NCBI GenBank assembly: GCA_963931925.1
Contig: OZ007570.1
Coordinates: 48,018,556-48,082,555 of the forward strand
DNA from: Onchidella celtica
Lineage: Eukaryota; Mollusca; Gastropoda; Systellommatophora; Onchidiidae
DNA length: 64,000 bases
Direction of reading: 5' to 3'
Below, in pieces: positions 49,201-55,674 of this stretch (within the stretch, counting starts at the first letter, position 1; each line of letters starts with the position of its first letter). The notes under the pieces were generated by a model, which was given only the letters and a program-made list of their open reading frames with translations, did not search any database and was not told the DNA's origin. The translations under genes were made by a program, and so were the position numbers.

Positions 49201-51558
49201 AACACAACCTTGCGGAGGAGCAGCCAGACCGTATCATAGCGTGCATTTATATAGGCCAGGAAATTACGCTTTCTTACGGTACGGCTATAAACAACCGGCA
49301 GAAAAGGATTACGTTTTATTCCGGTTTGGCTAAAGTATGATACTTGTGTTACAAAACACCGACCAATTAACGACCTATACGCTTTTTTCCGGTGCGGCTG
49401 GTCATAGGATATTAAACAACATGTTGTCTAGTAAAGTTGTGTGATGTTTCAGAGATCAGAGAAACCAGTATTTGTGCAGAATTATGAAAACATGATAATT
49501 GATATGCTTGTTTTGTTAGCCCTTGATCTGCCTCCATCAGTTTGAAGGTTTTGTGTAATTGTCTTGAGTTTTGAGGTTCTTTTCAGCAGTGGAGAATTTA
49601 ACCATACTTCTTGGAGAGATTATCAGATGTAAAGGTTAAACTTGTCAAGATATCTGCAGTTGATTCACAGTGAGATGCACTTTTAATTGTGAGCTTTGGT
49701 GCTGTGACATGAAAACAGTATTTGAATTAGCTTTTTGACAACAAGAAATACTATGAAAAGTCTTTTGATGATACATAAAATCAGTCTTCCAGTTGTGAAA
49801 TAAATTGCATTTGGTGCTTCATTCGGAGCAATGGTCTCATGCTTTGCAAAAATTGGATGTTGTTTTGATTGTGAGTGCAATTAGTGAACAGATTTTTTTC
49901 ACTTGGTTGGCCTACGTATTCCACCTTCCCTGTGAATGCTGTTATTTCATAATGATTATACACATGATTTTTGGGGTAAGTTTGAAAATCCACAGAAGTT
50001 CTCATAGTAAAATCCACAGTAAGATAAAAGTATCAGTGTACAGGTTATTAAGAGTAGAGGACGGGAATATAATAATATTTTGTGCACAAAGATGCAATGT
50101 ACAGCGTGTGCTGCGAGCTTTCGGTGTCATGTCAGGAAAGGTTGGGCAAAGCGTCACCCAACAGTTGTGCACGGCATGTTGATTGGTCGTAAAGTGGGTT
50201 GCTCAGTTGTGATGCGAGGTGATGTGAAAGGGTTAACCTGGGACATGCCAGATGAGATGGTTTGAGTATTGCTACTTGTGTTCAATATATAGTATAAAGA
50301 CGGCTTTGATACCATATTGTAACCTTATCATATTATTTCTAGTGCACGCCAGTTGAGGGATGGGAGTTTACCACAGGCTTCTACAAATGTGAATGTCGTC
50401 AAGGCTTTGAGTACACCTTCAACGACCTGAACTGGTATATTGATGGACAGACCATGGAGAAAGAGTATCTCAAAGTGCAGATGAATGAACCAAATAGGTA
50501 AGACGAAAATTATTATTTTTTTTTTTTTGTTTCATTTTCTATACAATTCAAACCTTTTTCTATTAGTACCAAGTTAAGTTTTGAAAAGATTCCAGCAGTT
50601 TTGGTGAGGAGTATAAAAAGCAAAGAATTCAAAAGGCATAAGATAGGTTATTGAATAGTTTAAGAAGCTTGAAACAATTCGCTTAATGCACAGTTCACGA
50701 GTAGTATAATGACATGTTACATTTTTGTGAAGCGACAGCAGCGGTCCACATGTTTTGGTAATATGTCAAAGCCGCCCAAGTTGAGAAAATCACACAAAAA
50801 TGATGGTGAAGCTCAAAATATCAGGGTTTTTTTTTTTCCATTTTAGTCACATTATTGCATCTGCTATAGTTCTCTGTTCACAGAATGGTAAATTTTTTAT
50901 ACAATCATCATTTGCTTCATTTGTGCAACTTTGGAGGCTGTAACATATTACAGATTCTGTGCTGTTGCCTCACACATATCTTTTGCTTGATTGTTCAGCA
51001 AATATTGATGGAATAAGATAAATGGGCTTGCGTTTGGATCTGCTTTAATATGATGGTATCATTTGGTGACATTTAGTGTGTTTCTAGTGGCTATAGTGTT
51101 GTTCTAGTACATGGTATCTTTCGGTATTTAGACAAGTAAAGAAATATTTTGTTCTGCTGGAAGAAATTACCTACAGGTTTGGGATGTTACAAAACGTCAT
51201 TATAAAGGTGGAGTTCAAAATCCTCTGGACGCATTCTTCATTGAGTATATTATGTATACAAAATTAATATTTTTGAAGCAATGCACTGCTGTTGTCCATG
51301 TGCTTTTGGCAGAAAGAAATTTAAAATCCACCAGAATCATGAAAGGAATGTTTTATTTGTCAGAAAAAGTTGGTCTTTCTCTCTCTCTTTTTTTTTTTAA
51401 TTTGTCTGTGTGTGGAGGCTAACTCAGATTTGTTTGTTAATATCCATTTCAGATTTGAAACCCTCAGATGCCGCAGAGCTGGAGCTGCGGCCGCTGCTTC
51501 AAGCACCTTCTTGGTACTTCTTTTTGCAGCCATTGGCTTTGTTTTACAGCGACAGTGA
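12958..51558 (+). CDS. Secreted, probably GPI-anchored protein with two GPR158/GPR179-like ectodomain modules (12 coding exons, 893 aa)
   Basis: Twelve exons join in frame: 12958-13202, 16219-16428, 17395-17877, 33639-33765, 35821-35986, 37082-37329, 38174-38428, 39081-39460, 40013-40201, 41500-41617, 50343-50497, 51453-51558 (2682 nt with stop). All introns are GT/AG. Residues 1-22 look like a signal peptide. Module 1 spans about 49-406 and module 2 about 520-865. Both show an NC(R/K)SK motif, FGPxAW, a YTD..PW stretch, NQCP, NTARC and a C-x14-C-x-C EGF-like pattern (C356/371/373, C808/823/825). From knowledge of the family, the order of these blocks and the VDxxLxxxxIxQC stretch before the EGF-like part resemble the extracellular region of GPR158 (a metabotropic glycine receptor) and GPR179. 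No seven-helix segment follows. Residues 869-893 are small residues, then about 15 hydrophobic ones, then QRQ, as in a GPI signal. Residues 424-505 hold four RXKR sites. The ligand is unknown; glycine or a similar small amine is inference. ATG context has G at -3 and +4. Confidence 0.85.
13203..16218 (+). other. Intron 1
   Basis: Phase-2 intron with a minus-strand CR1/L2-like LINE fragment (13541-14512). At 16000-16155 is a stretch rich in GGCCCC/GGGCAACTGCCC that resembles known non-autonomous element ends. The rest shows nothing recognisable. Confidence 0.7.
13541..14512 (-). mobile_element. 5'-truncated CR1/L2-like LINE, 3' end
   Basis: An open minus-strand frame of 269 codons (stop at 13699) carries the region downstream of the reverse transcriptase active site: WMNQNKLALNEDKTE, KLDYCNSLLAG, NSAARLV, LHWLPVEKRI, APSYL and WNTLP motifs typical of Jockey-superfamily (CR1/L2) LINE C-termini. 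The catalytic ADD box is missing, so the copy is dead. The 3' end has a CA run, GGGCGCTATATAAATG and an ATT-type tail. Confidence 0.75.
16219..16428 (+). CDS. Exon 2: Cache-like part of module 1
   Basis: Encodes residues 82-151, in phase from exon 1 (AG|G). Contains a helix-like stretch (ALNRAFFYSLIYQRL), then a strand-rich part with NGS and NCS sequons. Acceptor cctgtcag, donor TG|gtaagt, phase 2. Confidence 0.85.
16429..17394 (+). other. Intron 2
   Basis: Begins with an ~80-bp imperfect tandem duplication (16431-16514, 16515-16592) right after the donor. A run of 17 G is at 16697-16713. Nothing else recognised. Confidence 0.6.
17395..17877 (+). CDS. Exon 3: core of Cache-like module 1
   Basis: Encodes residues 152-312. 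Carries LFGPKAW, NYTDKR...NPWVEFW and the FDCG..NRWIVT stretch, each with a counterpart in exons 8-9 (FFGPYAW, YYTDEPWF, FKCDG..DTWVVT). Several N-x-S/T sequons are present. Donor CG|gtaagt, phase 2, followed by the 15.8-kb intron 3. Confidence 0.88.
18860..18992 (-). mobile_element. tRNA-derived SINE fragment
   Basis: On the minus strand an A-box-like GAGTGGCCAGGATGCTTG is followed by GGTTCAAATCCCAC (18925-18938), a good B-box. The expected spacing is present but the tRNA fold is lost. Confidence 0.5.
19032..19175 (+). repeat. Dispersed repeat C, copy 1
   Basis: Shares GCATTTGCACCTCTCTTTTT, TTCTTTGTTGTC and CAAAGGGCTCC...CCTTGT with 41165-41275 in the same order. Confidence 0.45.
20770..21225 (+). 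repeat. Homopyrimidine minisatellite/microsatellite
   Basis: About 455 bases of almost pure C/T on this strand. A ~31-base unit (CCCCTTGCCACCATC followed by TCTC repeats) recurs at least five times between 20970 and 21210. The long frames that cross it are low-complexity Ser/Leu/Pro or Arg/Glu and are not genes. Confidence 0.8.
24114..24247 (-). repeat. Dispersed repeat family B, copy 2
   Basis: The reverse strand reads TTTGGAGAAAGCACGTTGAC, ACGGCAACGGTCATATTGTG, GAAGCAAGACGACAGACAG and CACCCACCCGC. Same block order as the other copies. Confidence 0.55.
27654..27770 (+). repeat. Dispersed repeat family B, copy 3
   Basis: TTTGGAGAAAGCACG, ATAACGGTCACATTGTGCC, AAGCAAGACGACAGACA and CCTACCAGAAGCGCCCACC match the copies at 9465, 24114, 63452 and 63606. 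Confidence 0.6.
27827..28381. mobile_element. Non-autonomous hAT element (555 bp) with perfect 8-bp target duplication
   Basis: Terminal repeats CAGTGGTCCCCAACC (27827-27841) and GGTTGGGGACCACTG (28367-28381) are exact inverses. The flanking TTTTAGAC (27819-27826 and 28382-28389) is an exact 8-bp duplication, diagnostic of hAT. Both ends also contain CGGACCGGT subterminally. The inside is AT-rich with a G run and no transposase. Confidence 0.9.
29474..29692 (+). mobile_element. MITE family A, copy 3
   Basis: Left end TGTGAGCGGATCTGGCC, then CTGAGAAAACCCCTCTAAAG, CCATTTTTCTGCAT, poly-T and TTTCACTTTAAGCC. Right end GATTTTGCCAGATGCC is its imperfect inverse. Confidence 0.65.
33639..33765 (+). 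CDS. Exon 4: bridge to the first EGF-like part
   Basis: Encodes residues 313-355, including IDMEFERIDMNQCP and NTARC. It pairs with exon 10 (VDVGLKNLGINQCP, NTARC) and has the same bounding intron phases, 2 then 0. Acceptor ttctacag follows a long pyrimidine tract. Confidence 0.88.
33766..35820 (+). other. Intron 4
   Basis: Contains a GA microsatellite (34063-34080) and a truncated SINE tail (34281-34390). Otherwise unremarkable AT-rich sequence. Confidence 0.6.
34281..34390 (+). mobile_element. SINE 3'-tail copy
   Basis: CCTGCACTGTGGC, TGCAATAACAC and AATTTCCCAATTGGGATCAA match the tail of the SINE at 7803-7932. The tRNA head is absent. Confidence 0.5.
35821..35986 (+). CDS. Exon 5: EGF-like/Cys-rich part of module 1
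   Basis: Encodes residues 356-410. Cysteines at 356, 371, 373 and 406 with GFGFRRGGYQCVC and GYYYPWW match the Cys-rich segment that follows the Cache domain in GPR158-type receptors. Acceptor ctcgcag, donor gag|gtaaca, phase 1. Confidence 0.88.
35987..37081 (+). other. Intron 5
   Basis: Phase-1 intron. I see no element or conserved frame in it. Confidence 0.55.
37082..37329 (+). CDS. Exon 6: basic inter-module linker with furin-type sites
   Basis: Encodes residues 411-493. Very rich in Lys/Arg with canonical RXKR sites RKKR(427), RMKR(455) and RQKR(473), plus a weaker IKKR(487). It contains no cysteine. Acceptor attcgcag, donor aag|gtgaat, phase 0. Confidence 0.85.
37330..38173 (+). other. 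Intron 6
   Basis: Phase-0 intron holding a minus-strand LINE tail (37605-37809). The remainder is unremarkable. Confidence 0.6.
37605..37809 (-). mobile_element. RTE-like LINE C-terminal fragment with ATG tail
   Basis: The minus-strand frame reads GRKSRGRQRKTFTESLNSW...LRLADDRSEWTALIANN and a stop at 37612-37614, then ATGATGATG. The arrangement (RGR.R.T motif, LA.DR..W, stop, triplet tail) parallels the C-terminus of the LINE at 45295-46886 but is a different family member. Strongly 5'-truncated. Confidence 0.65.
38174..38428 (+). CDS. Exon 7: last furin-type site and start of module 2
   Basis: Encodes residues 494-578. Opens with RRSKR (site after residue 505), then NCKSK...ELFLP.D, a copy of the exon 1 motif, then LRLAHFLSNFLQ, which resembles the helix near the start of the GPR158 ectodomain. 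Phase 0 on both sides. Confidence 0.86.
38429..39080 (+). other. Intron 7
   Basis: Phase-0 intron of 652 bases; nothing recognised. Confidence 0.55.
39081..39460 (+). CDS. Exon 8: Cache-like core of module 2
   Basis: Encodes residues 579-704. Holds NET and NNT sequons, EFFGPYAW and YYTDEPWFRRMKSRW; the last part resembles the WFxxLRxKW stretch of GPR158. Acceptor ctgaatag, donor CG|gtaaga, phase 2. Confidence 0.88.
39461..40012 (+). other. Intron 8
   Basis: Phase-2 intron of 552 bases with T-rich runs; nothing recognised. Module 1 has no intron at the matching place. Confidence 0.55.
40013..40201 (+). CDS. Exon 9: end of Cache-like module 2
   Basis: Encodes residues 705-767 with an NGTS sequon and FKCDGMSDTWVVTYLVPFFG. 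The donor chosen is a|gtacgt after 40201. It restores EFK|GVVTVDVG across the junction and keeps frame; a second GT four bases further on would not keep frame. Confidence 0.83.
40461..40621. mobile_element. Small MITE with duplicated left end
   Basis: TCAGGGGTGTAAAT (40511-40524) is an exact inverse of ATTTACACCCCTGA (40608-40621). A second, diverged left end (CAGGGGTGAAAATCTTTC) precedes it at 40461, followed by the same GATTTTC.CTGATTTCAG block, so the left half is tandemly repeated. The CAGGGGTGTAAA end resembles hAT-type termini. Confidence 0.55.
41165..41275 (+). repeat. Dispersed repeat C, copy 2
   Basis: Same blocks as 19032-19175: GCATTTGCACCTCTCTTTTT, GTCTTTGTTGTC and CAAAAGGGCTCCCTAATGG. 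Confidence 0.45.
41500..41617 (+). CDS. Exon 10: bridge to second EGF-like part
   Basis: Encodes residues 768-807 (VVTVDVGLKNLGINQCP...NTARC). Paralogous to exon 4, with phases 2 and 0. Acceptor ttaccgcag, donor tac|gtaagt. Confidence 0.88.
45281..45294 (+). repeat. Target site duplication of the RTE-like LINE (left)
   Basis: ATGTTCAACCTCTA occurs here and again at 46887-46900, directly after the ATG-triplet tail. Confidence 0.85.
45295..46886 (+). mobile_element. Young, 5'-truncated RTE-like non-LTR retrotransposon
   Basis: An uninterrupted frame runs from the left junction to TGA at 46861-46863. It covers the reverse transcriptase (GKAAGPDQIPPE, NYRGITLLS, EEQAGFRSNRSTTDQI, LDYEKAFDSIDRE, GVRQGCLLSP, active site FADD) and a C-terminal part with RWRWIGHTLRR and GKRSRGRPRGTWRR. 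The endonuclease is missing through truncation. An ATG-triplet tail and a 14-bp duplication bound it. The ATG at 45262 that opens the longest frame lies in flanking DNA, so the N-terminal 11 residues do not belong to the element. Closest to RTE-type LINEs of invertebrates; clade not certain. Inactive without its 5' part. Confidence 0.85.
47442..47715 (-). pseudogene. Remnant with Cys-rich zinc-binding C-terminus of a transposase
   Basis: The minus strand reads CRLCMKHK..., then TRDGCLQCQIHLHKDCFWQY and a His. This C-x2-C...C-x2-C...C pattern resembles the Cys-rich C-terminal domain of piggyBac-like transposases. It sits downstream of the OTU-like remnant and may be part of the same transposon. 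Short and isolated, so the call is tentative. Confidence 0.4.
47811..48820 (-). pseudogene. Frameshifted OTU-domain (vertnin-like) transposon protein
   Basis: Read right to left across several frames: VGDGNCLFNAVS (about 48497-48532), the catalytic Asp/Cys signature of OTU-type cysteine proteases, then LQILTSIELG, LHFIALANVIGRRLTSVYPN (near 48190) and EPNHFVPLI (near 48010). This order matches OTU/vertnin-like proteins that are abundant and transposon-linked in mollusc and cnidarian genomes (family memory, not searched). At least two frameshifts and an in-frame stop near 48073 make it a pseudogene. Confidence 0.5.
48800..48842 (+). repeat. (ACTC)n microsatellite
   Basis: Repeated CACTCACTCACTC with a few substitutions. 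Confidence 0.7.
50343..50497 (+). CDS. Exon 11: EGF-like/Cys-rich part of module 2
   Basis: Encodes residues 808-858. Cysteines 808, 823 and 825 repeat the exon 5 spacing exactly, with GWEFTTGFYKCEC and QGFEY. Acceptor ttatttctag, donor AG|gtaaga, phase 2. Confidence 0.87.
50498..51452 (+). other. Intron 11
   Basis: Phase-2 intron of 955 bases with T runs; nothing recognised. Confidence 0.55.
51453..51558 (+). CDS. Exon 12: last cysteine and GPI-signal-like C-terminus
   Basis: Encodes residues 859-893 and the TGA stop. C865 should close the Cys-rich domain. Then come RRAGAAAAASS (small residues, possible omega site), a hydrophobic run STFLVLLFAAIGFVL and the short tail QRQ. The very short polar end favours a GPI signal over a true transmembrane anchor. 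Confidence 0.85.
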
Positions 51559-52185
51559 CCTGGATAAATGTTTGAATGTTTGAGCTTGTGAGTGTCGATA
51601 GGTCCGTCAGTGAGAGTGGGAGAAAGACGACGATGATCTTGATTTACATTCCAAATAACCTGGCAGCATAGATTGCATGGTAAAGTAAAAATCCGATTGC
51701 TCATTTTTATTTTGTCACAAACCAATTGTCAGATCACATCTTTTGTAGCAAGCAGTGTTGTGGAATGGTGTGGATAGTTTTTGATCTCCTATCACAATAA
51801 CCATGTGTTGTGTGGCTCAGGCTGAAAGATTGAGTGCATGCCTGGATCTGAGAGATTGTTGAAAACTCGGTGGAAAGGAAACAACGCTGATTTTTTATAA
51901 ATAGACTTTATTTTACGTTGTTTTATTCTCAAGAGCATGTGTTTGATCATGGAGTTAGTTTTTAAAAGAAAAGTAATTTACATTCCTTATCATTTAGTTC
52001 ATTTTATAAATATGGATAACAATTCAGAAGTTCAGCACCTGTTTAGCTTTGCAGCACAATTTTAGGTTGAATCATCACATAGAAGAAAACTTAACAGCAT
52101 GTAAAAGGTGGCTTAGAAAAAGAAAAGATTGTATCTTAAAAAGCCCCTTGTAAGAAACAATAAAGAAAGTGTGTGTTTAAATGCC
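51559..52185 (+). other. 3' UTR of the two-module gene
   Basis: Non-coding AT-rich sequence after the stop. AATAAA occurs at 52159-52164, so a transcript of about 600 bases of 3' UTR is plausible. Further AATAAA copies at 53018 and 54020 could mark longer forms. Confidence 0.45.
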
Positions 52186-54951
52186 CCACAGCAGTGCCTT
52201 TATTTCACAAATCGAAATGACTTGTAAGCTTATTTGTTAATTTGATTATTATGGTTAAAAAATGACCCAAATTCTGTTAATTGCCCTGTGGCTATAGTAT
52301 GTGATTTGTTGGATTTGTATTTAGTTTAAGAAAAAATACAAGCTTCTCCTGGCCTGCTGAAGTGGGAAAATGGTTGTCAATACTTAGTCCACATATTTGG
52401 CGTATTTTTATGCCTGATTAAAAAAAAAAAATTTTCAAAATAATTGGAATCATGTAAAATATTATGACAGAGAAACATCTTTTGTTCAAAGCATGTGACT
52501 TGACATGTCTGTTTTTAAAAAAGGACAAAAACTTTTTTTTCAAAGTATATATATTTATAGCATAGATTGTGAAATAATGTGTGTGGAATGTAGTGTGCTT
52601 TATAAAGTTATGTTGATAAAGATATTGTACAGTTGTGCAGTTTATCTTGTATTTTTCTACATAGTTTGTCAGAATTGCATTTCACAATATTTTTTCATCA
52701 AGCAAAAGCAAAAACAAGTTTTTGTCTTCTTTCTGTGTAAGATGCACTCAATTTTATAGTTTCAAACAGGTTAGACATTGTAATTGTTTTGATTACATGA
52801 AGGTAAGGCAATCTGATTTGGTTCCTTCAATGTTAAAACATTGTAGTCCAATAAAACATTCGGTTGTCTTTAAAATATCTATATACGCTTACAGATTTCT
52901 TTCTGGATCTGTACTGGACAGTTTTTTAGAATTTTATTGATAAAACAAATTTTATATGGAACCTTTAAATTTTGTTCGTGAAATTTGAAGTGATGAAGCT
53001 CTTGAGTATCAAGCATAAATAAAGTATTCTAAACAACTGGTAAAGGTGCAAAGTGGTGACACGCCTCTAACTTAGTTACGGGCAAGAGCAGACTACTCAA
53101 GACTGTGTATAAATCTTGCACACACATCAAGGAATTAGACATTTGGCTGCTCAGAGATCTTAGCAGCAGTGTCTTTTATAAATCATCAAATATCTCTATA
53201 ATCCTTTTTCATTGTCATCCACCTCTTTGAAAGCAGTCCACTTAGAAATTTGAAATACTAGCTTGCACTACTTGCAGGTTTGATAGCTTAAAGTCGGACT
53301 TGAGAATGTACATTAAAATTGAAGAAAAGTGCCAGTGTACATACTCTTTCATTGTAATGTATGCAGAAATACCTTTCATTTGTACATTCCATTTCTTTCA
53401 AACTTTATACTCTCATCAATATTTTTACTTGTGACATTTTCAGTTAAACTGATTTATATGCTTGACATGATATAATCTCATCAAAAAAAACTTCTTAGCT
53501 TTCTATAAGAAGAAAAAAATAGACTCAAATTTTATCAAAATGACTTATTTCATAGCTTTAACCATCTGTTGCAATGATTTATACAAATTTCCATAAATAT
53601 TTTTCAAGAAAGGTTTGTTTGGAAGTAGTAAAGAATTTATCTTCTGTATTTTTGTTAATAATTGTCTTTAGTCTCCATTTGCTTTGAGGAGGATACATGC
53701 CCATGTGACTATGCCTATAGCAGAAAATGTTTGTAATACGTGAATAATTTTTAAAAAATGAAGTATTTGAACCCTGTGCATAATATGGTATCTCACACTG
53801 CATATGAATTTAAGAACAAGATAAGGCAGATTGTGATTTTGGAGTACTTTGATTTTGTAATGCAAATTAACTGGAATTATCATTCTATGCTATATATAGT
53901 AAATCCTGCTTATAACTGTCTTCACAGCAAAGATCTTACACTTGTCTTTGACTTCATTCCACTCTTGTGATGCTCTGTAAATCATGTTTGAAATATCTTA
54001 TACTTAATTTTCTTTTTCAAATAAACATTCCATTTGTAATAATACCTGTGTTGTTTGACTGATTTTCTTTCTGGGGAAAAAAGAGGGGTGGATATTGTGT
54101 ATTTTCAATGGCAAAGTCATCACTGCAGCATTTTACTTGGAAAATCCATGTTTTTAAAAATTGCCTTACACCATCACAAATCTTGTGTCCTGGAATATTT
54201 AAAAAAAAAAAAAAAAGGAAGCTTTATATGGCATGTTATAATCAAATGAGGCATTTTCTTGAACCCTTCATTGTGAGAGACATAAGACATCTTAAGATTA
54301 CAATATGGGTTATTATCTGCTCGAAATTATGATTATATGAGTTCAGCAATATCTACTTAATATTAATTATTATGATGTGAATTTGGTATTTTCTGCTTGA
54401 AATTATGTTCAGTACTATCTGCTGGAAAATTTAGGAGTGAAGTGTTGAAATATACTCAAGTTAATGAGCCGATTTTTGTATTCTGCACAGATCCGAAAAT
54501 GAAACTCTCCTGTAATTAAATATAATTCAATAGATTTGAGGTATGACTCGGGGGAAAAAATGGTGTGTTTATTATTATTTTTTTAATCTGAGGATATTTT
54601 TTAAGTCAGGTATGTCTGTTTTAGCGATGAGGGGATGTGGCAAAATCAGGCTTGGGCGACAGACCAAATTCTGAGAAAACCCCTCCAAAAGGGAAAAATT
54701 TTTCTATGGAAATTGAGAATTGTTTACAAACTGAAAAATTAGCCATTTTTCTGCCTCCAGTTAATCGACTTAGAAATATTTTGTTTCCTTTTTTTTTTTT
54801 TACAAATTTCACTATAAGCCTGATTTTACCAGATCCGCTCACAGATACTCTGCCTTTGGCTATACTCTAAGTGCCTATATCCAGCAATCTTAAGGAACGG
54901 CCTAGAAAAACATCCAGAGATTTTTCAAGAAACCAGTGCACAAAATACAAT
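52186..54951. other. Flank between the host gene and the LTR retrotransposon
   Basis: AT-rich, without a supported gene. Contains MITE family A copy 4 and AATAAA signals at 53018 and 54020 that may serve longer 3' ends of the upstream gene. Confidence 0.5.
54627..54845 (+). mobile_element. MITE family A, copy 4
   Basis: Best-preserved terminal repeats of the family. The left end has GGATGTGGCAAAATCAGGCT and the right end AGCCTGATTTTACCAGATCC, inverse with two mismatches, followed by GCTCACA. The inside has GAGAAAACCCCTCCAAAAGG, CCATTTTTCTGCC and poly-T. Confidence 0.65.
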
Positions 54952-54956
54952 CACAC

Positions 54957-55563
54957 TGTAGCGTCCCACTAGTTGAACGATCGGTATTTTCTCACCCCCG
55001 CTTGGCGAGTCTCACTCGGCGACCTTCCTCCCCCCTCTCGCCAGCAAGGCCGGTATTTTTCTTTGATGTGGTTTGTTTGTTTCACTGTAGAATATCTAGA
55101 AAATCTAGAATGTACTGCAGTGTCCGAGATTACGCTAGGTCGACCTTGAGTGATGTAATGCTGTGACGTGTCTGTGTACGATTGGGTGGCCTGTATGTGT
55201 CCCGAACGATCTAGGTCTGTCTCGTGCTTATGGGGCGGTAAAGCCGCTTCCCGAACGTTCCTGGACAGAATATATATAAGGAGGGCCAGGCGAGTAGGAT
55301 AGTGTGTGTGCAAACCATGGATGCAGGTCGTAGGTGTAAATCTAGTCGTGGTCAGATATATTATAGTGCCTTCCCTGCTAGGTGTAAGTAACTTGTGGAT
55401 ATCAGCTCGTGTTTACAGTTATTAAAGTTAGTATTAATTGTTCATCGGATCCTGTTATTTATTTCTACAACAGTTCGAGACAGTTTCGTTTTTTAAGGGG
55501 TAGACGATCAGTTCATCTGACTCTCCCCATCATAACGTGCTGAAATTTGCATCAACTGTTACA
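54957..55563 (+). repeat. 5' LTR
   Basis: Begins TGTAGCG and ends TGTTACA. Has TATATATAAG at 55271-55280 as a probable TATA box and ATTAAA at 55421-55426 as a probable poly(A) signal. Matches 60991-61600 almost base for base. Confidence 0.92.
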
Positions 55564-55566
55564 TAT

Positions 55567-55584
55567 TGGGGGCTCGTCCGGGAT
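55567..55584 (+). other. Primer binding site for tRNA-Pro
   Basis: TGGGGGCTCGTCCGGGAT begins three bases after the LTR. It is the 18-base complement of the 3' end of proline tRNA, the primer site best known from gammaretroviruses. Confidence 0.88.
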
Positions 55585-55674
55585 CCGATTAGATCAGAAC
55601 AGATTCAATTCAGACCATCGAAGTGTTTCTAAAGTACAGTAAAGTGTGTAAAGATCATCGAGGATATCCACAAC

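Larger units (their letters stand above)
44214..49412. mobile_element. Candidate decayed DNA transposon with subterminal motif arrays
   Basis: A degenerate ~23-base motif (GCCRNACCGKA, two bases, AAAGCGTAAT) occurs in direct orientation at 44255, 44763, 49184 and 49224, and inverted at 49263, 49308 and 49382. Possible outer ends are ATATCCTTTGTCCGGCC (44214-44230) and the inverse of ATATCCTATGACCAGCC (49396-49412). Coding remnants lie on the minus strand at 47442-48820. A LINE (45295-46886) interrupts it. Family uncertain; TTAA just right of the end would fit piggyBac or Kolobok, but the left flank lacks it. Confidence 0.45.
41618..50342 (+). other. Intron 10 (8.7 kb)
   Basis: 41618-44213 and 49413-50342 show nothing recognisable. 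The middle (44214-49412) is a decayed DNA transposon carrying an inserted LINE. Confidence 0.6.

Noticed and set aside
54969-55313. 114-codon minus-strand frame in the LTR, repeated at 60994-61350
   Set aside because: Present twice only because the LTR is duplicated; no domain, and antisense to the LTR promoter.
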